From Sphingobium sp. DEHP117 (GTDB taxonomy: Bacteria; Pseudomonadota; Alphaproteobacteria; Sphingomonadales; Sphingomonadaceae), in assembly GCF_030867385.1 (NCBI RefSeq), contig NZ_JAPFBJ010000002.1:287001-351000 (forward strand): 64,000 nucleotides of DNA, in the 5' to 3' direction. Every line of letters starts with the position of its first letter. Position 1 is the first letter of the stretch. Both the position numbers and the translations under genes were made by a program. The notes beneath the pieces were generated by a model. It was not told the origin of the DNA. It searched no databases and worked only from the letters and a program-made list of their open reading frames with translations. This document shows, one piece after another, positions 1-8,905 of the stretch.

Positions 1-341
1 GGCGCGATAGGCTTGGCGAGATAGTCGCTCGCGCCCGCGCGCATCGCCTCCACCGCATCAAGCACGTCATTCTGAGATGTAAGAACAAGGATCGGCAGAG
101 AGGGGCGCCGCTCGCGAATCTGGCGAATCGTTTCGATTGGTTTTATCACGGGATTCCAGTGATCTATCAAAACGGCATTAAGCTGCATTCCGTCGCGCGT
201 GCCCAGCGTCGCCAGCGCGGCGTCCTGATCGCTGGCATAGATGGTGCGCCAGCCAGCACGTGCCGCCAACGCCGAAACCAGCCGCTTTTGCGCCGGTTCG
301 TCGTCTATCAGAAGTAGTAGTGGCATGCCGCTCAGCGCCAT
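1..341 (-). CDS. Response regulator, receiver domain (partial, cut by window edge)
   Basis: Reading leftward from an ATG at 341, the first 113 codons form a CheY-like receiver domain. There is an acidic LLLIDDEPAQ pocket near the N-terminus, a DHW stretch where the phosphorylated aspartate is expected, then PILVLTS and a C-terminal SDYLAKPIAP with the conserved lysine. The gene runs off the left edge, so its output domain is unseen. The wording of the receiver resembles sphingomonad NtrC-type sigma-54 regulators, but that is inference. A second in-frame ATG lies at 326. The gene is divergent from the oxidase-subunit/transhydrogenase genes to its right. Confidence 0.75.
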   Translation of the reverse strand, partial: MALSGMPLLLLIDDEPAQKRLVSALAARAGWRTIYASDQDAALATLGTRDGMQLNAVLIDHWNPVIKPIETIRQIRERRPSLPILVLTSQNDVLDAVEAMRAGASDYLAKPIA

Positions 342-500
342 TGAATATCCCGCATAGGTGACGCATCGGAATAGTCCCTTGAGGTAAAAACGATGTTAAT
401 CACCCGCTCACCGTGTGATCTTTCCTTGTCCGCAGCGAAGGATCACCCTAAGGGGGGTCGTTTCGGATGAAAAACGCGTCCAGAAAAACGGGGAGTTACC

Positions 501-623
501 ATGGCATCTGGCAATGACATGAAGATGGCGGAAGAGACCTATTCGGGCTTCATCGGCCTTATCAAATGGGGCACGATTCTCTCGGTCATCGTAGCGGTGA
601 TCGTTGTTCTGCTCATAGCCTGA
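501..623 (+). CDS. aa3-type cytochrome c oxidase subunit IV (40 aa)
   Basis: A 40-residue protein starting MASGNDMKMAEETYSGF and ending in a single hydrophobic helix (about residues 22-40) rich in I and V. This matches the short bacterial aa3-oxidase subunit IV family, whose members have an acidic/aromatic head and one membrane helix. A GGGAG ribosome-binding sequence lies about 6 nt before the ATG. The gene stands 21 nt before pntAA and is probably co-transcribed with it, an arrangement often seen in sphingomonads. No other oxidase subunit is present in the window. Its role in the oxidase is a family statement. Confidence 0.75.
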   Translation: MASGNDMKMAEETYSGFIGLIKWGTILSVIVAVIVVLLIA

Positions 624-644
624 GCATCGGCACGGGGAACAAGC

Positions 645-1769
645 GTGAAAATTGCGGTATTGAAAGAGCTCGCCGCTGGTGAGCGACGTGTTGCTGCGAG
701 CCCTGAGACGGTGAAGAAGTTCATCGGTCTTGGTGCGAGCGTTGCGGTGGAGACGGGCGCAGGCGTTTCTGCGTCGATCTCCGATGCCGACTACGCGGCT
801 GCAGGAGCGAGCGTGGGCGACCGCGCTGCGACTCTGAAAGATGCGGATATCATTTTGGGTGTGCAGGGCCCGGCGGTCGAGACGCTGGGCGGGCAGAAGG
901 CTGGAGCGATGCTGGCGGCGGGTCTCAATCCGTTTGGCGAGCGCGCACGCGTTGACGGCTATGCAGCCGCAGGCATCGAGGCGCTGGCGATGGAGTTCAT
1001 GCCGCGCATCACCCGCGCACAGTCGATGGACATTCTCTCGTCGCAGTCGAATCTGTCCGGCTACAAGGCGGTGCTCGATGCCGCAGCGGAATATAGCAAG
1101 GCCTTCCCGATGATGATGACCGCAGCCGGCACGGTGTCGGCCGCCAAGGTGTTCGTCATGGGTGTCGGCGTTGCAGGTCTCCAGGCGATCGCGACGGCGC
1201 GACGCCTGGGAGCACAGGTCTCCGCGACCGATGTGCGCTCGGCGACCAAGGAGCAGATCGAATCGCTGGGCGCCAAGGCGATCTTCGTCGAGGACGTCAA
1301 GGGCATCGAGGGCGAAGGCTCAGGCGGTTACGCCACCGAGATGAGTGACGAGTACAAGGCGGCGCAGGCGGCTCTGGTATCCAGCCACATCGCCAAGCAG
1401 GACATCGTCATTACCACCGCGCTGATCCCCGGACGCCCGGCCCCGCGTCTGATCTCGGACGCGCAGATCGCCAGTATGAAGCCGGGCAGCGTGATCGTCG
1501 ATCTCGCAGTCGAGCAGGGCGGCAATGTCGAAGGTGCGGTCGCTGGCGAGGTAGTCGAGCGTCATGGCGTCAAGATCGTCGGCCACAAGAACGTGCCCTC
1601 ACGCCTCGCAACCGATGCCTCGGCGCTGTTTGCGCGCAACCTCTTCAACTTCCTCTCCGCCTTCTGGGACAAGGAGAAGAACGCGCCCGTGCTGGACGAA
1701 GAGATCGGCAACGCCATCCGACTGACCAAGGACGGCAAGATCGTGAACGAGAGGCTGCTCGCTAACTGA
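645..1769 (+). CDS. pntAA: NAD(P) transhydrogenase subunit alpha part 1 (NAD-binding domain I)
   Basis: 374 aa, GTG start with a GGGGAAC sequence just upstream. It holds the soluble domain I that binds NAD(H) in proton-translocating transhydrogenase: an AlaDH/PNT N-terminal fold (KELAAGERRVA, SQSNLSGYKAV) and a Rossmann segment VFVMGVGVAGLQA near residue 170. The protein stops before any membrane helix, so this is the three-subunit type in which E. coli PntA is split in two. It heads pntAA-pntAB-pntB. The complex uses the proton gradient to drive NADH reduction of NADP+, supplying NADPH for biosynthesis and antioxidant defence. Confidence 0.95.
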   Translation: MKIAVLKELAAGERRVAASPETVKKFIGLGASVAVETGAGVSASISDADYAAAGASVGDRAATLKDADIILGVQGPAVETLGGQKAGAMLAAGLNPFGERARVDGYAAAGIEALAMEFMPRITRAQSMDILSSQSNLSGYKAVLDAAAEYSKAFPMMMTAAGTVSAAKVFVMGVGVAGLQAIATARRLGAQVSATDVRSATKEQIESLGAKAIFVEDVKGIEGEGSGGYATEMSDEYKAAQAALVSSHIAKQDIVITTALIPGRPAPRLISDAQIASMKPGSVIVDLAVEQGGNVEGAVAGEVVERHGVKIVGHKNVPSRLATDASALFARNLFNFLSAFWDKEKNAPVLDEEIGNAIRLTKDGKIVNERLLAN

Positions 1770-1816
1770 TAGAAGCCCCGGCCCCGTCAAGCGGGCCGAT
1801 TAACGGGGGATACACA

Positions 1817-2101
1817 ATGGATTTCATCTCCATACTTTCGATTTTCGTGATGGCCTGTTTTGTCGGCTATTACGTCGTCTGGTCGGTCACGCCGGCGCTG
1901 CACACGCCGCTGATGGCGGTGACGAACGCCATTTCGTCCGTCATCATCGTCGGCGCGCTGATCGCGTCGGCCGAGGGTGGCGAGGGGCTGGCCAAATGGC
2001 TCGGCCTCGCGGGCGTCGTCTTCGCCAGCGTCAACATCTTCGGCGGCTTTGCCGTGACGGAGCGCATGCTTGCCATGTACAAGAAGAAGGAGCGCAAGTG
2101 A
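1817..2101 (+). CDS. pntAB: NAD(P) transhydrogenase subunit alpha part 2 (membrane segment)
   Basis: 94 aa, almost entirely hydrophobic, with about three membrane helices. The signature TPALHTPLMAVTNAISSVIIVG is typical of the membrane part of PntA. It supplies helices of the proton channel between domain I (pntAA) and the PntB membrane domain. The GGGGGA sequence upstream is a good ribosome-binding site. The stop codon TGA shares one base with the ATG of pntB, which indicates translational coupling. Confidence 0.95.
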   Translation: MDFISILSIFVMACFVGYYVVWSVTPALHTPLMAVTNAISSVIIVGALIASAEGGEGLAKWLGLAGVVFASVNIFGGFAVTERMLAMYKKKERK

Positions 2102-3549
2102 TGCAGCTCGGCATGATGATGGAAGCGGCGGCGGACGCCGCGCACAGCGTTTCGCCCTGGATCGCCTTTGCCTATCTGGTGGCGGGCGTGCTGTTCATTC
2201 TGGCGCTGCGCGGGCTGTCCAGCCCGGCGACCAGCCGCGCGGGCAACCGCTATGGCATGGCGGGCATGGCGATTGCGGTAGCGACCACGCTTTACACGCA
2301 TGATGTCGTCGCGATTCCGGAAATTCTGGGTGCGATCGCCATCGGTGGCGTGATCGGCTTCATCATCGCGCGCAGGATCGCGATGACGGATATGCCGCAG
2401 CTTGTGGCGGCGTTTCACTCGCTCGTCGGCATGGCGGCGGTTGTGGTCGGGGCGGCGGCTTATCTCAGCCCGGCCGCGTTCGGCATCGCCGACCCGGCAA
2501 CCGGCGAGATTTTCACCGCCAGCCGCATCGAGATGGGCCTTGGCGTCGCGATCGGTGCGATCACTTTCTCCGGCTCGGTCATCGCGTTCCTGAAATTGAA
2601 CGGCAATATGTCGGGCAAGCCGATCCTGCTGCCGCTGCGCCATGTGATCAACCTGGGCACGCTCGCCGCGATCCTGGGCCTTGTCGGCTATTTCACGCAG
2701 GATCAGGCGCCCTGGGTGTTCTGGACCGTGACGGCGCTGAGCTTCCTTATCGGCTTCCTGCTGATCATCCCGATCGGCGGCGCAGACATGCCGGTGGTCG
2801 TCTCGATGCTCAACAGCTATTCGGGCTGGGCTGCTGCCGCGATGGGTTTCACGCTACACAACACGGCGATGATCATCACCGGCGCGCTGGTGGGCAGCTC
2901 GGGCGCGATCCTCAGCTACATCATGTGCAAGGCGATGAACCGCGGGTTCCTCTCGGTTATCGCGGGCGGCTTTGGCGCCGAAGCCGCGGTGTCGGGCGGC
3001 GAAGCGAAGGAGCAGCGCCCGTGGAAGCGCGGCTCTGCCGACGACGCCGCATTCCTGATGCAGCAGGCCGAGAGCGTCATCATCGTTCCGGGCTATGGCA
3101 TGGCCGTCTCCCAGGCGCAGCACGCGCTGCGCGAGATGGGAGACCTGCTGAAGAAGGAAGGCGTCAGCGTCAAATACGCAATCCACCCGGTCGCGGGCCG
3201 CATGCCCGGCCACATGAACGTGCTGCTGGCCGAAGCCAATGTGCCCTACGATGAGGTGTTCGAGCTGGAAGACATCAACAGCGAGTTCTCCCAGGCCGAC
3301 GTTGCCTTCGTCATCGGCGCGAACGACGTTACCAACCCGGCGGCCAAGACCGACAAGACCTCGCCGATCTACGGTATGCCGATCCTTGAGGTCGCGAATG
3401 CCAAATCGGTATTGTTCGTCAAGCGCAGCATGGGCGGTGTCGGCTATGCCGGCGTCGACAACGATGTGTTCTACATGGACAACACCATGATGCTGCTGGC
3501 CGACGCCAAGAAAATGGTCGAGGATATCGTGAAGGCTTTGGCGCACTGA
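2101..3549 (+). CDS. pntB: NAD(P) transhydrogenase subunit beta
   Basis: 482 aa. The N-terminal two thirds hold many membrane helices. The C-terminal domain III binds NADP(H): VPGYGMAVSQAQHAL, HPVAGRMPGHMNVLLAEA and the IGANDVTNPAA loop are all present. I chose the ATG at 2101 because it overlaps the pntAB stop codon by one base; the frame stays open further upstream but that part is out of frame with the domain. It completes the membrane-bound H+-translocating transhydrogenase. No U-rich terminator follows on the plus strand. Confidence 0.96.
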   Translation: MQLGMMMEAAADAAHSVSPWIAFAYLVAGVLFILALRGLSSPATSRAGNRYGMAGMAIAVATTLYTHDVVAIPEILGAIAIGGVIGFIIARRIAMTDMPQLVAAFHSLVGMAAVVVGAAAYLSPAAFGIADPATGEIFTASRIEMGLGVAIGAITFSGSVIAFLKLNGNMSGKPILLPLRHVINLGTLAAILGLVGYFTQDQAPWVFWTVTALSFLIGFLLIIPIGGADMPVVVSMLNSYSGWAAAAMGFTLHNTAMIITGALVGSSGAILSYIMCKAMNRGFLSVIAGGFGAEAAVSGGEAKEQRPWKRGSADDAAFLMQQAESVIIVPGYGMAVSQAQHALREMGDLLKKEGVSVKYAIHPVAGRMPGHMNVLLAEANVPYDEVFELEDINSEFSQADVAFVIGANDVTNPAAKTDKTSPIYGMPILEVANAKSVLFVKRSMGGVGYAGVDNDVFYMDNTMMLLADAKKMVEDIVKALAH

Positions 3550-3555
3550 TCCAAC

Positions 3556-3664
3556 AAAAAAAGGGGGTGCGGCCCGAAGGCACGCACCCCCATGAAGTGC
3601 CGAGGAGGAGGCGCGGGAAGACGCCTCTGACCGGGTGAAAGAGACGAGGTCTCTTCCGTGGTCG
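3556..3664 (-). ncRNA. Candidate small RNA with CCUCC motifs and intrinsic terminator
   Basis: On the minus strand the space between the hydrolase and pntB can form three hairpins. The first has AGAGAC/GTCTCT arms (about 3640-3654), the second GAGGCG/CGCCTC arms (about 3608-3627), and the last is a terminator (3563-3591) followed by seven Ts. Between the second and third is a pyrimidine run, CCTCCTCCTCGG, complementary to Shine-Dalgarno sequences. This layout resembles the alphaproteobacterial suhB/MmgR (alpha-r8) sRNA family as I recall it. The 5' end at 3664 is inferred from the FNR-type box upstream. It could instead be the 3' untranslated region of the hydrolase gene. Confidence 0.5.
3563..3591 (-). 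terminator. Rho-independent terminator
   Basis: Perfect 9-bp stem GGGGGTGCG / CGCACCCCC with an 11-nt loop. On the minus strand it is followed directly by seven Ts (3556-3562 read as A on plus). The orientation fits termination of minus-strand transcription (the candidate sRNA or the hydrolase gene) and not of pntB, because the plus-strand side has no T tract. Confidence 0.85.
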
Positions 3665-3698
3665 ACTGTCTGGCTACTCCCTTCGCAAACCTGCTTCG

Positions 3699-3712
3699 TT
3701 GACCTGAATCAA
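3699..3712 (-). promoter_or_regulatory. FNR/FixK-type box
   Basis: TTGACCTGAATCAA is TTGAC-N4-ATCAA, matching the FNR/FixK/Anr consensus TTGAY-N4-RTCAA on both half sites. Its centre (3705.5) lies 41.5 bases before position 3664. With class II spacing a -10 element would start at 3676, where the minus strand reads TAGCCA (weak). The site lies just past the stop codon of the hydrolase gene, so it is best explained as controlling a minus-strand transcript toward 3556. That link is inference. Confidence 0.5.
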
Positions 3713-3722
3713 CAAGCGCGGA

Positions 3723-4610
3723 TCAGACGAGAAATTTCCGCACCGCCTCCGCAAACTTTTCCGGCTGATCGAGCATGACCTGATGGCCGCTCGGCCCGAT
3801 GCCCGCCACGGTCAGCTGCTTTACCCCCGCATAGGCCGCGCGATAGCGACGCAGCTGCGCGTTATCCAAGTCTGACCGGCCGGGCAGCGCGGGGACGACG
3901 GTGAGCGGGCAAGCGAGCGAGCGCAGCCGCGCCGCCAGATCCGCCTGCGCCAACTCGGTCAGCGCCTGCGCGATGACCCGGGGGTCACTATCGCGCCCAC
4001 CCGGCGTCTGGCGCACCATATCGGCGAGCATCTGACGCCCCGCCTTGGTTCCGGTGAGATAACCATTGAGCTGTGTCGCGAGATAGCCGTAACCCTGCGC
4101 CGTGCCCCCAAGCATGGCAGACCCGTCGGGCAGCATGTCCACCACCATAAGCTGCGCCGCGCGGACATCCGCGCGCAAAGCCAGCATCAACCCAAGCGTG
4201 CCGCCCATGCTGTGGCCGATGATCACCGGCGCGCGCAGCCCCTCCGCCGCCACATAACGCGCAAGCTCGGCCACCAGCGGGTTGAGCAGCGGGCCGGTGG
4301 CGTTCGCCCCCGCCGGGCGCTTGGCAAAGCCGCTGACATGCACCAGATGCAATCTGTGCCCGGCAAGCCGGGTAACCAGAGACGACCAGATGGCCGGGCC
4401 GCTGGCGAGGCCCGGGATGAGAAGAATGTCGCGCCCTCGCGGCCCGCGCTCTCCACGCGTGATCACGGCCAGGCGCTCGGACGCAAATGGAACGGCTGCC
4501 TGGGCGCTGCTGGTTAATGAGGAGAGGGCGCCGCTTGCCACCACGGCGGCAGCGCCCCGAATCACACCCCGCCGCGACCATCGGAAATCTTTCGGTAAAT
4601 CAGTCATCAA
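3723..4610 (-). CDS. Exported alpha/beta hydrolase
   Basis: 295 aa. The N-terminus has a twin-arginine-like signal (WSRRGVIRGAAAVVASGAL, then AQA), so export by Tat is likely. The fold is alpha/beta hydrolase: nucleophile elbow GHSMGG with Ser about residue 134, an oxyanion segment IPGLASGPAIW, and a late SGHQVMLDQPEKF with the catalytic His about residue 276. The substrate cannot be read from sequence. The gene is divergent from the serine hydrolase at 4805, with a 194-bp space between them that probably holds both promoters. Confidence 0.8.
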   Translation of the reverse strand: MMTDLPKDFRWSRRGVIRGAAAVVASGALSSLTSSAQAAVPFASERLAVITRGERGPRGRDILLIPGLASGPAIWSSLVTRLAGHRLHLVHVSGFAKRPAGANATGPLLNPLVAELARYVAAEGLRAPVIIGHSMGGTLGLMLALRADVRAAQLMVVDMLPDGSAMLGGTAQGYGYLATQLNGYLTGTKAGRQMLADMVRQTPGGRDSDPRVIAQALTELAQADLAARLRSLACPLTVVPALPGRSDLDNAQLRRYRAAYAGVKQLTVAGIGPSGHQVMLDQPEKFAEAVRKFLV

Positions 4611-4804
4611 GTCGTCATCACACCACTGCCGCCATTTTAAACGGCGCGTTTCTCAAATTAACCGAATATTGGAGTCGTTCGTCGCATAATCCATGAATCG
4701 GGCGGGCAAAAGCGCCCTAAGCTGCTCGCAGGACACCAGCGATCGTGATATACATACGATAATCGCCGGGTCGTCGAGGGCGGAAATTCGGGTGTGCGGG
4801 TGGA

Positions 4805-5977
4805 ATGAAAGTAAAACGAGGCGGGAAGGCCGATTATCGGTGTGGCGGCGGGCAGCGCAAGGGCGCGAGCCACTGGTCAAAGGCATTGGCGGCGATGGTG
4901 CTTGCCGGTGGCATGATGGCGGCGAGCACGTTCTCCACCAGCCAGGCGGTGCCCCCCGCCTCATTTTCATCACCGGTTCGCTATAGCGAGATATCGCCGC
5001 AGGAAAGCCGGTCCCGTGCGCCCGCAGCCCTGCGTGCGCAGATTGAGGCGCTGGGCAGCGGCTTCAACGGCACCGTGGCGATTTCTGTGCGCCCGATCGA
5101 TGCCGACTGGGAGGCGGCCTATAACGCCGACAGCCTGATGCCGCAGCAGAGCGTCTCCAAGCTGTGGGTGGCGATGGCGGCGCTGGACGCGGTGGATCGT
5201 GGCAAGCTGACCTTGCTGGACCCTGTCACGCTGAAGCCCGACGACCTGACCCTGTTTCACCAGCCGCTGGCCGCAATGGTACGCACCACGGGCTATACCA
5301 CCGACGTCGCGGATTTGATGACACGCGCAATGACCCAGAGCGACAATACCGCCAACGACGCGGTGCTGCGCCAGATCGGCGGGCCTGAGGCGATACGCGG
5401 CTATCTCGCCCGGCGCTTCATCCCCAACATCCGCTTCGGCCCCGGCGAGCGCCTGTTGCAGAGTGCGACGGCAGGCCTCGAATGGAACCAGCGCATGGCG
5501 TTCGGCGGCGGCTTTAACGCCGCCCGCTCCGCTTTGCCGCGCGCGGTGCGCGAGAAAGCGCTGAACGATTATCTCGCCAACCCGATGGACGGCGCGGCCG
5601 CGAGCAGCATCACGCTGGCGCTGGCCCGGCTGAAGCGCGGCGAAATGCTCTCCCCCGCGTCCACCGCCTATCTGCTTGAGGTGATGCACGAGGCCAAGAC
5701 CGGCCCGCAGCGCATCAAGGGCGGCGTGCCGGCGGGCTGGAGCTATGCGCACAAAACCGGCACAGGGCAGGAGCTGTACCCCCGCGCCACCGGCTTTAAC
5801 GATGTCGGCATCATGACTGCGCCTGACGGAACCAGCTATGCCGTAGCGGTGATGATCGCCAGTACGACCGTCTCTATCCCGGAGCGCTGGGCGGTGATGC
5901 AGGGTGTGGCGCGCGCTGTGGCCGCCTATCATGATGGCCCGGTAATGGACCAGAGGTTCAGCTACGCCACGAAATAA
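4805..5977 (+). CDS. Class A beta-lactamase-like serine hydrolase
   Basis: 390 aa with a long basic N-terminus and a hydrophobic stretch (about 27-45), consistent with a signal peptide or anchor. The class A beta-lactamase motifs occur in order: S116-V-S-K119, S179-D-N181 and K317-T-G319. A glutamate (E215 in GERLLQ) sits 36 residues after S179, the same spacing as Ser130-Glu166 in class A enzymes, but the following Asn170 position is Gln. About 35 residues seem inserted before the third motif. It may be a true lactamase or a related DD-peptidase-like hydrolase; sequence alone does not decide. The gene ends 44 nt before polA. Confidence 0.8.
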   Translation: MKVKRGGKADYRCGGGQRKGASHWSKALAAMVLAGGMMAASTFSTSQAVPPASFSSPVRYSEISPQESRSRAPAALRAQIEALGSGFNGTVAISVRPIDADWEAAYNADSLMPQQSVSKLWVAMAALDAVDRGKLTLLDPVTLKPDDLTLFHQPLAAMVRTTGYTTDVADLMTRAMTQSDNTANDAVLRQIGGPEAIRGYLARRFIPNIRFGPGERLLQSATAGLEWNQRMAFGGGFNAARSALPRAVREKALNDYLANPMDGAAASSITLALARLKRGEMLSPASTAYLLEVMHEAKTGPQRIKGGVPAGWSYAHKTGTGQELYPRATGFNDVGIMTAPDGTSYAVAVMIASTTVSIPERWAVMQGVARAVAAYHDGPVMDQRFSYATK

Positions 5978-6021
5978 GCTTTGATTTGGCAGGGCCAGCG
6001 CGCTGGGCTATCCCCGCGCTC

Positions 6022-8844
6022 ATGCCTGAGCAGAATCATCTCTACCTCGTCGACGGCAGCGGCTATATCTTCCGCGCCTATCACCAGCTTCCGCCGCTAA
6101 CCAACCGCCATGGCGTGCCTGCGGGCGCGGTCTATGGCTATACCACGATGTTGTGGCGGCTGGCGAAAGACCTGCACGAGGCGGACGGGCCGACGCATCT
6201 GGCGGTGATCCTCGACAAGTCCAGCACCACGTTCCGCAACGAACTGTACGAGCACTACAAGGCGAACCGCCCGCCCCCGCCCGAGGATCTGGTGCCGCAA
6301 TTCCCGTTGATCCGCGAGGCGACACGCGCTTTCTCGCTCCCCTGCATCGAGGAGCAGGGCTTTGAGGCGGACGACATTATCGCAAGCTATACGAGAGAGG
6401 CGCTGGCGCGCGGCTGGCACGTGACGATCGTCTCATCGGACAAGGATCTCGCCCAGCTGATCCAGCCCGGCGTCGACATGCTCGACACGATGAAGAACGA
6501 GCGCAGGGCCGACAATTATGTGATGGAAAAGTTCGGCGTCACCCCGGACAAGCTCGGCGATGTGCTGGCGCTGATGGGCGACAGTGTCGACAATGTGCCC
6601 GGCGTCCCCGGCATCGGCCCCAAGACCGCATCGAAGCTGATCAATGAATATGGCACGCTGGATGGCGTGTTCGCAGCATTACCGACGATGAAGCCGTCGA
6701 AGATGCGCGACAATCTGATCGAGCATGAGGGGATGGCGCGGCTTTCGCGCCAGCTGGTGGAACTGCATGCGCAGGTGCCGCTGCCCGATCCGCTCGACGA
6801 CCTCAAGCTGGGCGAAATCCCGCCCGAGCCGCTGCGCGCCTTCCTGGAGGATCAGGGCTTCAACTCGTTGCTCGCCCGCCTGAACAATGGCAGCACGCCC
6901 AGCGGACGCGCGCCCAACATGCAGCCTGCTGCCCGGTCCGCCCCGGCCGCCGAAGGCGCCACGGCCCCTGCCCCACCCGTGCTGCCGCCAATCGACCGCA
7001 CCCTATATGAAACAGTGACGGACCTTTCCGCGCTCGAGGGCTGGATCGCGCGCGCAAGGATCGAGGGTGTGGTCGCCATCGACACCGAGACAGACGCGCT
7101 CGATTCGGTCGCCGCCAATCTGGTAGGCATCAGCCTCTCCACCGGGCCGGGCAAGGCCTGCTACATCCCGCTGGCGCATGGCGGCACGGACATGTTCGCC
7201 GAGCGGCCCAATCAGCTGGAGGCAAAAGCCGCGCTCGCGGCGCTGAAGCCGCTGCTGGAGGACGAGGGCGTCCTCAAGATCGGGCACAACCTCAAATATG
7301 ACATGAACGTGCTGGTGCGCGCAACCGAGGGCGCGGGGCTTGGCCTGCTGGACCTTCGCCCGTTCGACGACACGATCCTGCTCGCCTTCGACCTTGAAGC
7401 GGGCAAGGGGCTGGGCGGCGCCGGGATGGACGAGCTGGCGCGCCAGCATCTCGACCACGCCTGTATCGGCTACAAGGACGTGACCGGCACCGGCAAGAAG
7501 GCGATCAGCTTTGCCGAGGTGCCGCTCGACCGCGCGACTGAATATGCCGCCGAGGATGCCGAGGTTACCTATCGGCTGTGGCATATGCTCAAGCCCCGCC
7601 TTCAGCAGGAGCATGTCACCCGCGTCTATGAGCTGGTCGACCGGCCGCTGATCCCCGTCGTCTCGCAAATGGAGCGCGAAGGGATCAAGGTCAGCCGCGA
7701 CTATCTTTCGCGCCTGTCCGGCGAGTTCGCCGAAGGGCTGGCGGCGCTGGAGGGAGAGATTCACAGCATTGCCGGACAGCCCTTCGCCATCGGCAGCACG
7801 CAGCAGCTGGGCGCGATCCTGTTTGACAAGATGGGCTACAAGGGCGGCAAGAAGGGCAAGACCGGCGCCTATTCGACCGACGTGACGGTACTGGAAAAGC
7901 TGGCGGCGGAAGGGGCGGACATCGCGCGCAAGGTGCTTGACTGGCGGCAGCTCGCGAAGCTGAAGTCCACCTATACCGACGCGCTTCAGGCGCAGATCAA
8001 CCCGCGCACCGGGCGTGTGCACACCAGCTATTCGCTTACCGGCGCGCAGACCGGGCGGCTTTCCTCCACCGACCCCAACCTCCAGAACATTCCGATCCGC
8101 ACCGAGGCGGGGCGGCAGATCCGCGAGGCGTTTGTGGCGGAGGAAGGCAAGCTGCTGCTCTCCGCCGACTATAGCCAGATCGAGCTGCGGCTGGCCGCGC
8201 ATATGGCCAATGTGCCAGCCCTTAAGGAAGCCTTCGCGCGCGGAGAGGATATTCACGCCGCCACCGCGCAGGAGCTGTTCGGCGAGGTCAACCGCGACAC
8301 GCGCGGACGGGCGAAGACCATCAACTTCTCGATCCTCTATGGCATCTCCCGCTGGGGGCTGGCCGCGCGACTCGAGATTTCGCCGGACGAGGCGCAGGAC
8401 ATGATCGCCCGCTATTATGACCGCTTCCCCGGCATCGCCGCCTATATCAACGAGACGCTGGAGAAGGCGCGCAATACCGGCTTCACCTGCACATTGTTCG
8501 GTCGCAAGACATGGTTCCCGCGCATAAAAGCTTCCGTGATGCACGAACGCCAGGGAGCGGAGCGCGCGGCGATCAACGCGCCGATCCAGGGCACTTCGGC
8601 CGACATCATCAAGCGCGCGATGGCGCGCATGGGGCCTGCATTGGCGCAAGCCGGGCTGCATGACGTGAAAATGCTGCTGCAGGTGCATGACGAGCTGGTG
8701 TTCGAGCTGCCCGAAGCGGATGCGGAGCGCGCCACGCCCATCATCCGCGATGTGATGGAGAATGCCGCCGCGCCGCTAGTCGATATTTCCGTGCCGCTGG
8801 TGGTGGAAGTGGGCACCGGCAAAAACTGGGGCGCGGCCCATTGA
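6022..8844 (+). CDS. polA: DNA polymerase I
   Basis: 940 aa from the ATG at 6022 (MPEQNHLYLVDGSGYIFRAY); the frame is open to a TTG at 5986 but that stretch is not conserved-looking. It has an N-terminal 5'-3' exonuclease (about 1-290: GFEADDIIA, SSDKDLAQL, GVPGIGPKTA). A 3'-5' exonuclease follows with its metal-binding AIDTETDALDS and is probably proofreading-competent. The polymerase domain has motif A DYSQIELR, the O-helix region AKTINFSILYG and motif C VHDELVFE. It works in Okazaki-fragment processing and repair. No clear Shine-Dalgarno sequence precedes the start. Confidence 0.96.
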   Translation: MPEQNHLYLVDGSGYIFRAYHQLPPLTNRHGVPAGAVYGYTTMLWRLAKDLHEADGPTHLAVILDKSSTTFRNELYEHYKANRPPPPEDLVPQFPLIREATRAFSLPCIEEQGFEADDIIASYTREALARGWHVTIVSSDKDLAQLIQPGVDMLDTMKNERRADNYVMEKFGVTPDKLGDVLALMGDSVDNVPGVPGIGPKTASKLINEYGTLDGVFAALPTMKPSKMRDNLIEHEGMARLSRQLVELHAQVPLPDPLDDLKLGEIPPEPLRAFLEDQGFNSLLARLNNGSTPSGRAPNMQPAARSAPAAEGATAPAPPVLPPIDRTLYETVTDLSALEGWIARARIEGVVAIDTETDALDSVAANLVGISLSTGPGKACYIPLAHGGTDMFAERPNQLEAKAALAALKPLLEDEGVLKIGHNLKYDMNVLVRATEGAGLGLLDLRPFDDTILLAFDLEAGKGLGGAGMDELARQHLDHACIGYKDVTGTGKKAISFAEVPLDRATEYAAEDAEVTYRLWHMLKPRLQQEHVTRVYELVDRPLIPVVSQMEREGIKVSRDYLSRLSGEFAEGLAALEGEIHSIAGQPFAIGSTQQLGAILFDKMGYKGGKKGKTGAYSTDVTVLEKLAAEGADIARKVLDWRQLAKLKSTYTDALQAQINPRTGRVHTSYSLTGAQTGRLSSTDPNLQNIPIRTEAGRQIREAFVAEEGKLLLSADYSQIELRLAAHMANVPALKEAFARGEDIHAATAQELFGEVNRDTRGRAKTINFSILYGISRWGLAARLEISPDEAQDMIARYYDRFPGIAAYINETLEKARNTGFTCTLFGRKTWFPRIKASVMHERQGAERAAINAPIQGTSADIIKRAMARMGPALAQAGLHDVKMLLQVHDELVFELPEADAERATPIIRDVMENAAAPLVDISVPLVVEVGTGKNWGAAH

Positions 8845-8905
8845 CCGAAGTCAAGGATGGCTTTTCCCGGCCGGTGCATCAGGGCATGCTCGCAGGAGGA
8901 TGACC

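Noticed and set aside
414..447. Imperfect inverted repeat GTGATC...GATCAC before the oxidase subunit gene
   Set aside because: Arms are short and broken by a bulge; it does not fit a known operator and may be chance.
7003..8688. A 561-codon open frame on minus, opposite polA
   Set aside because: Shadow of the polA frame with low-complexity composition.
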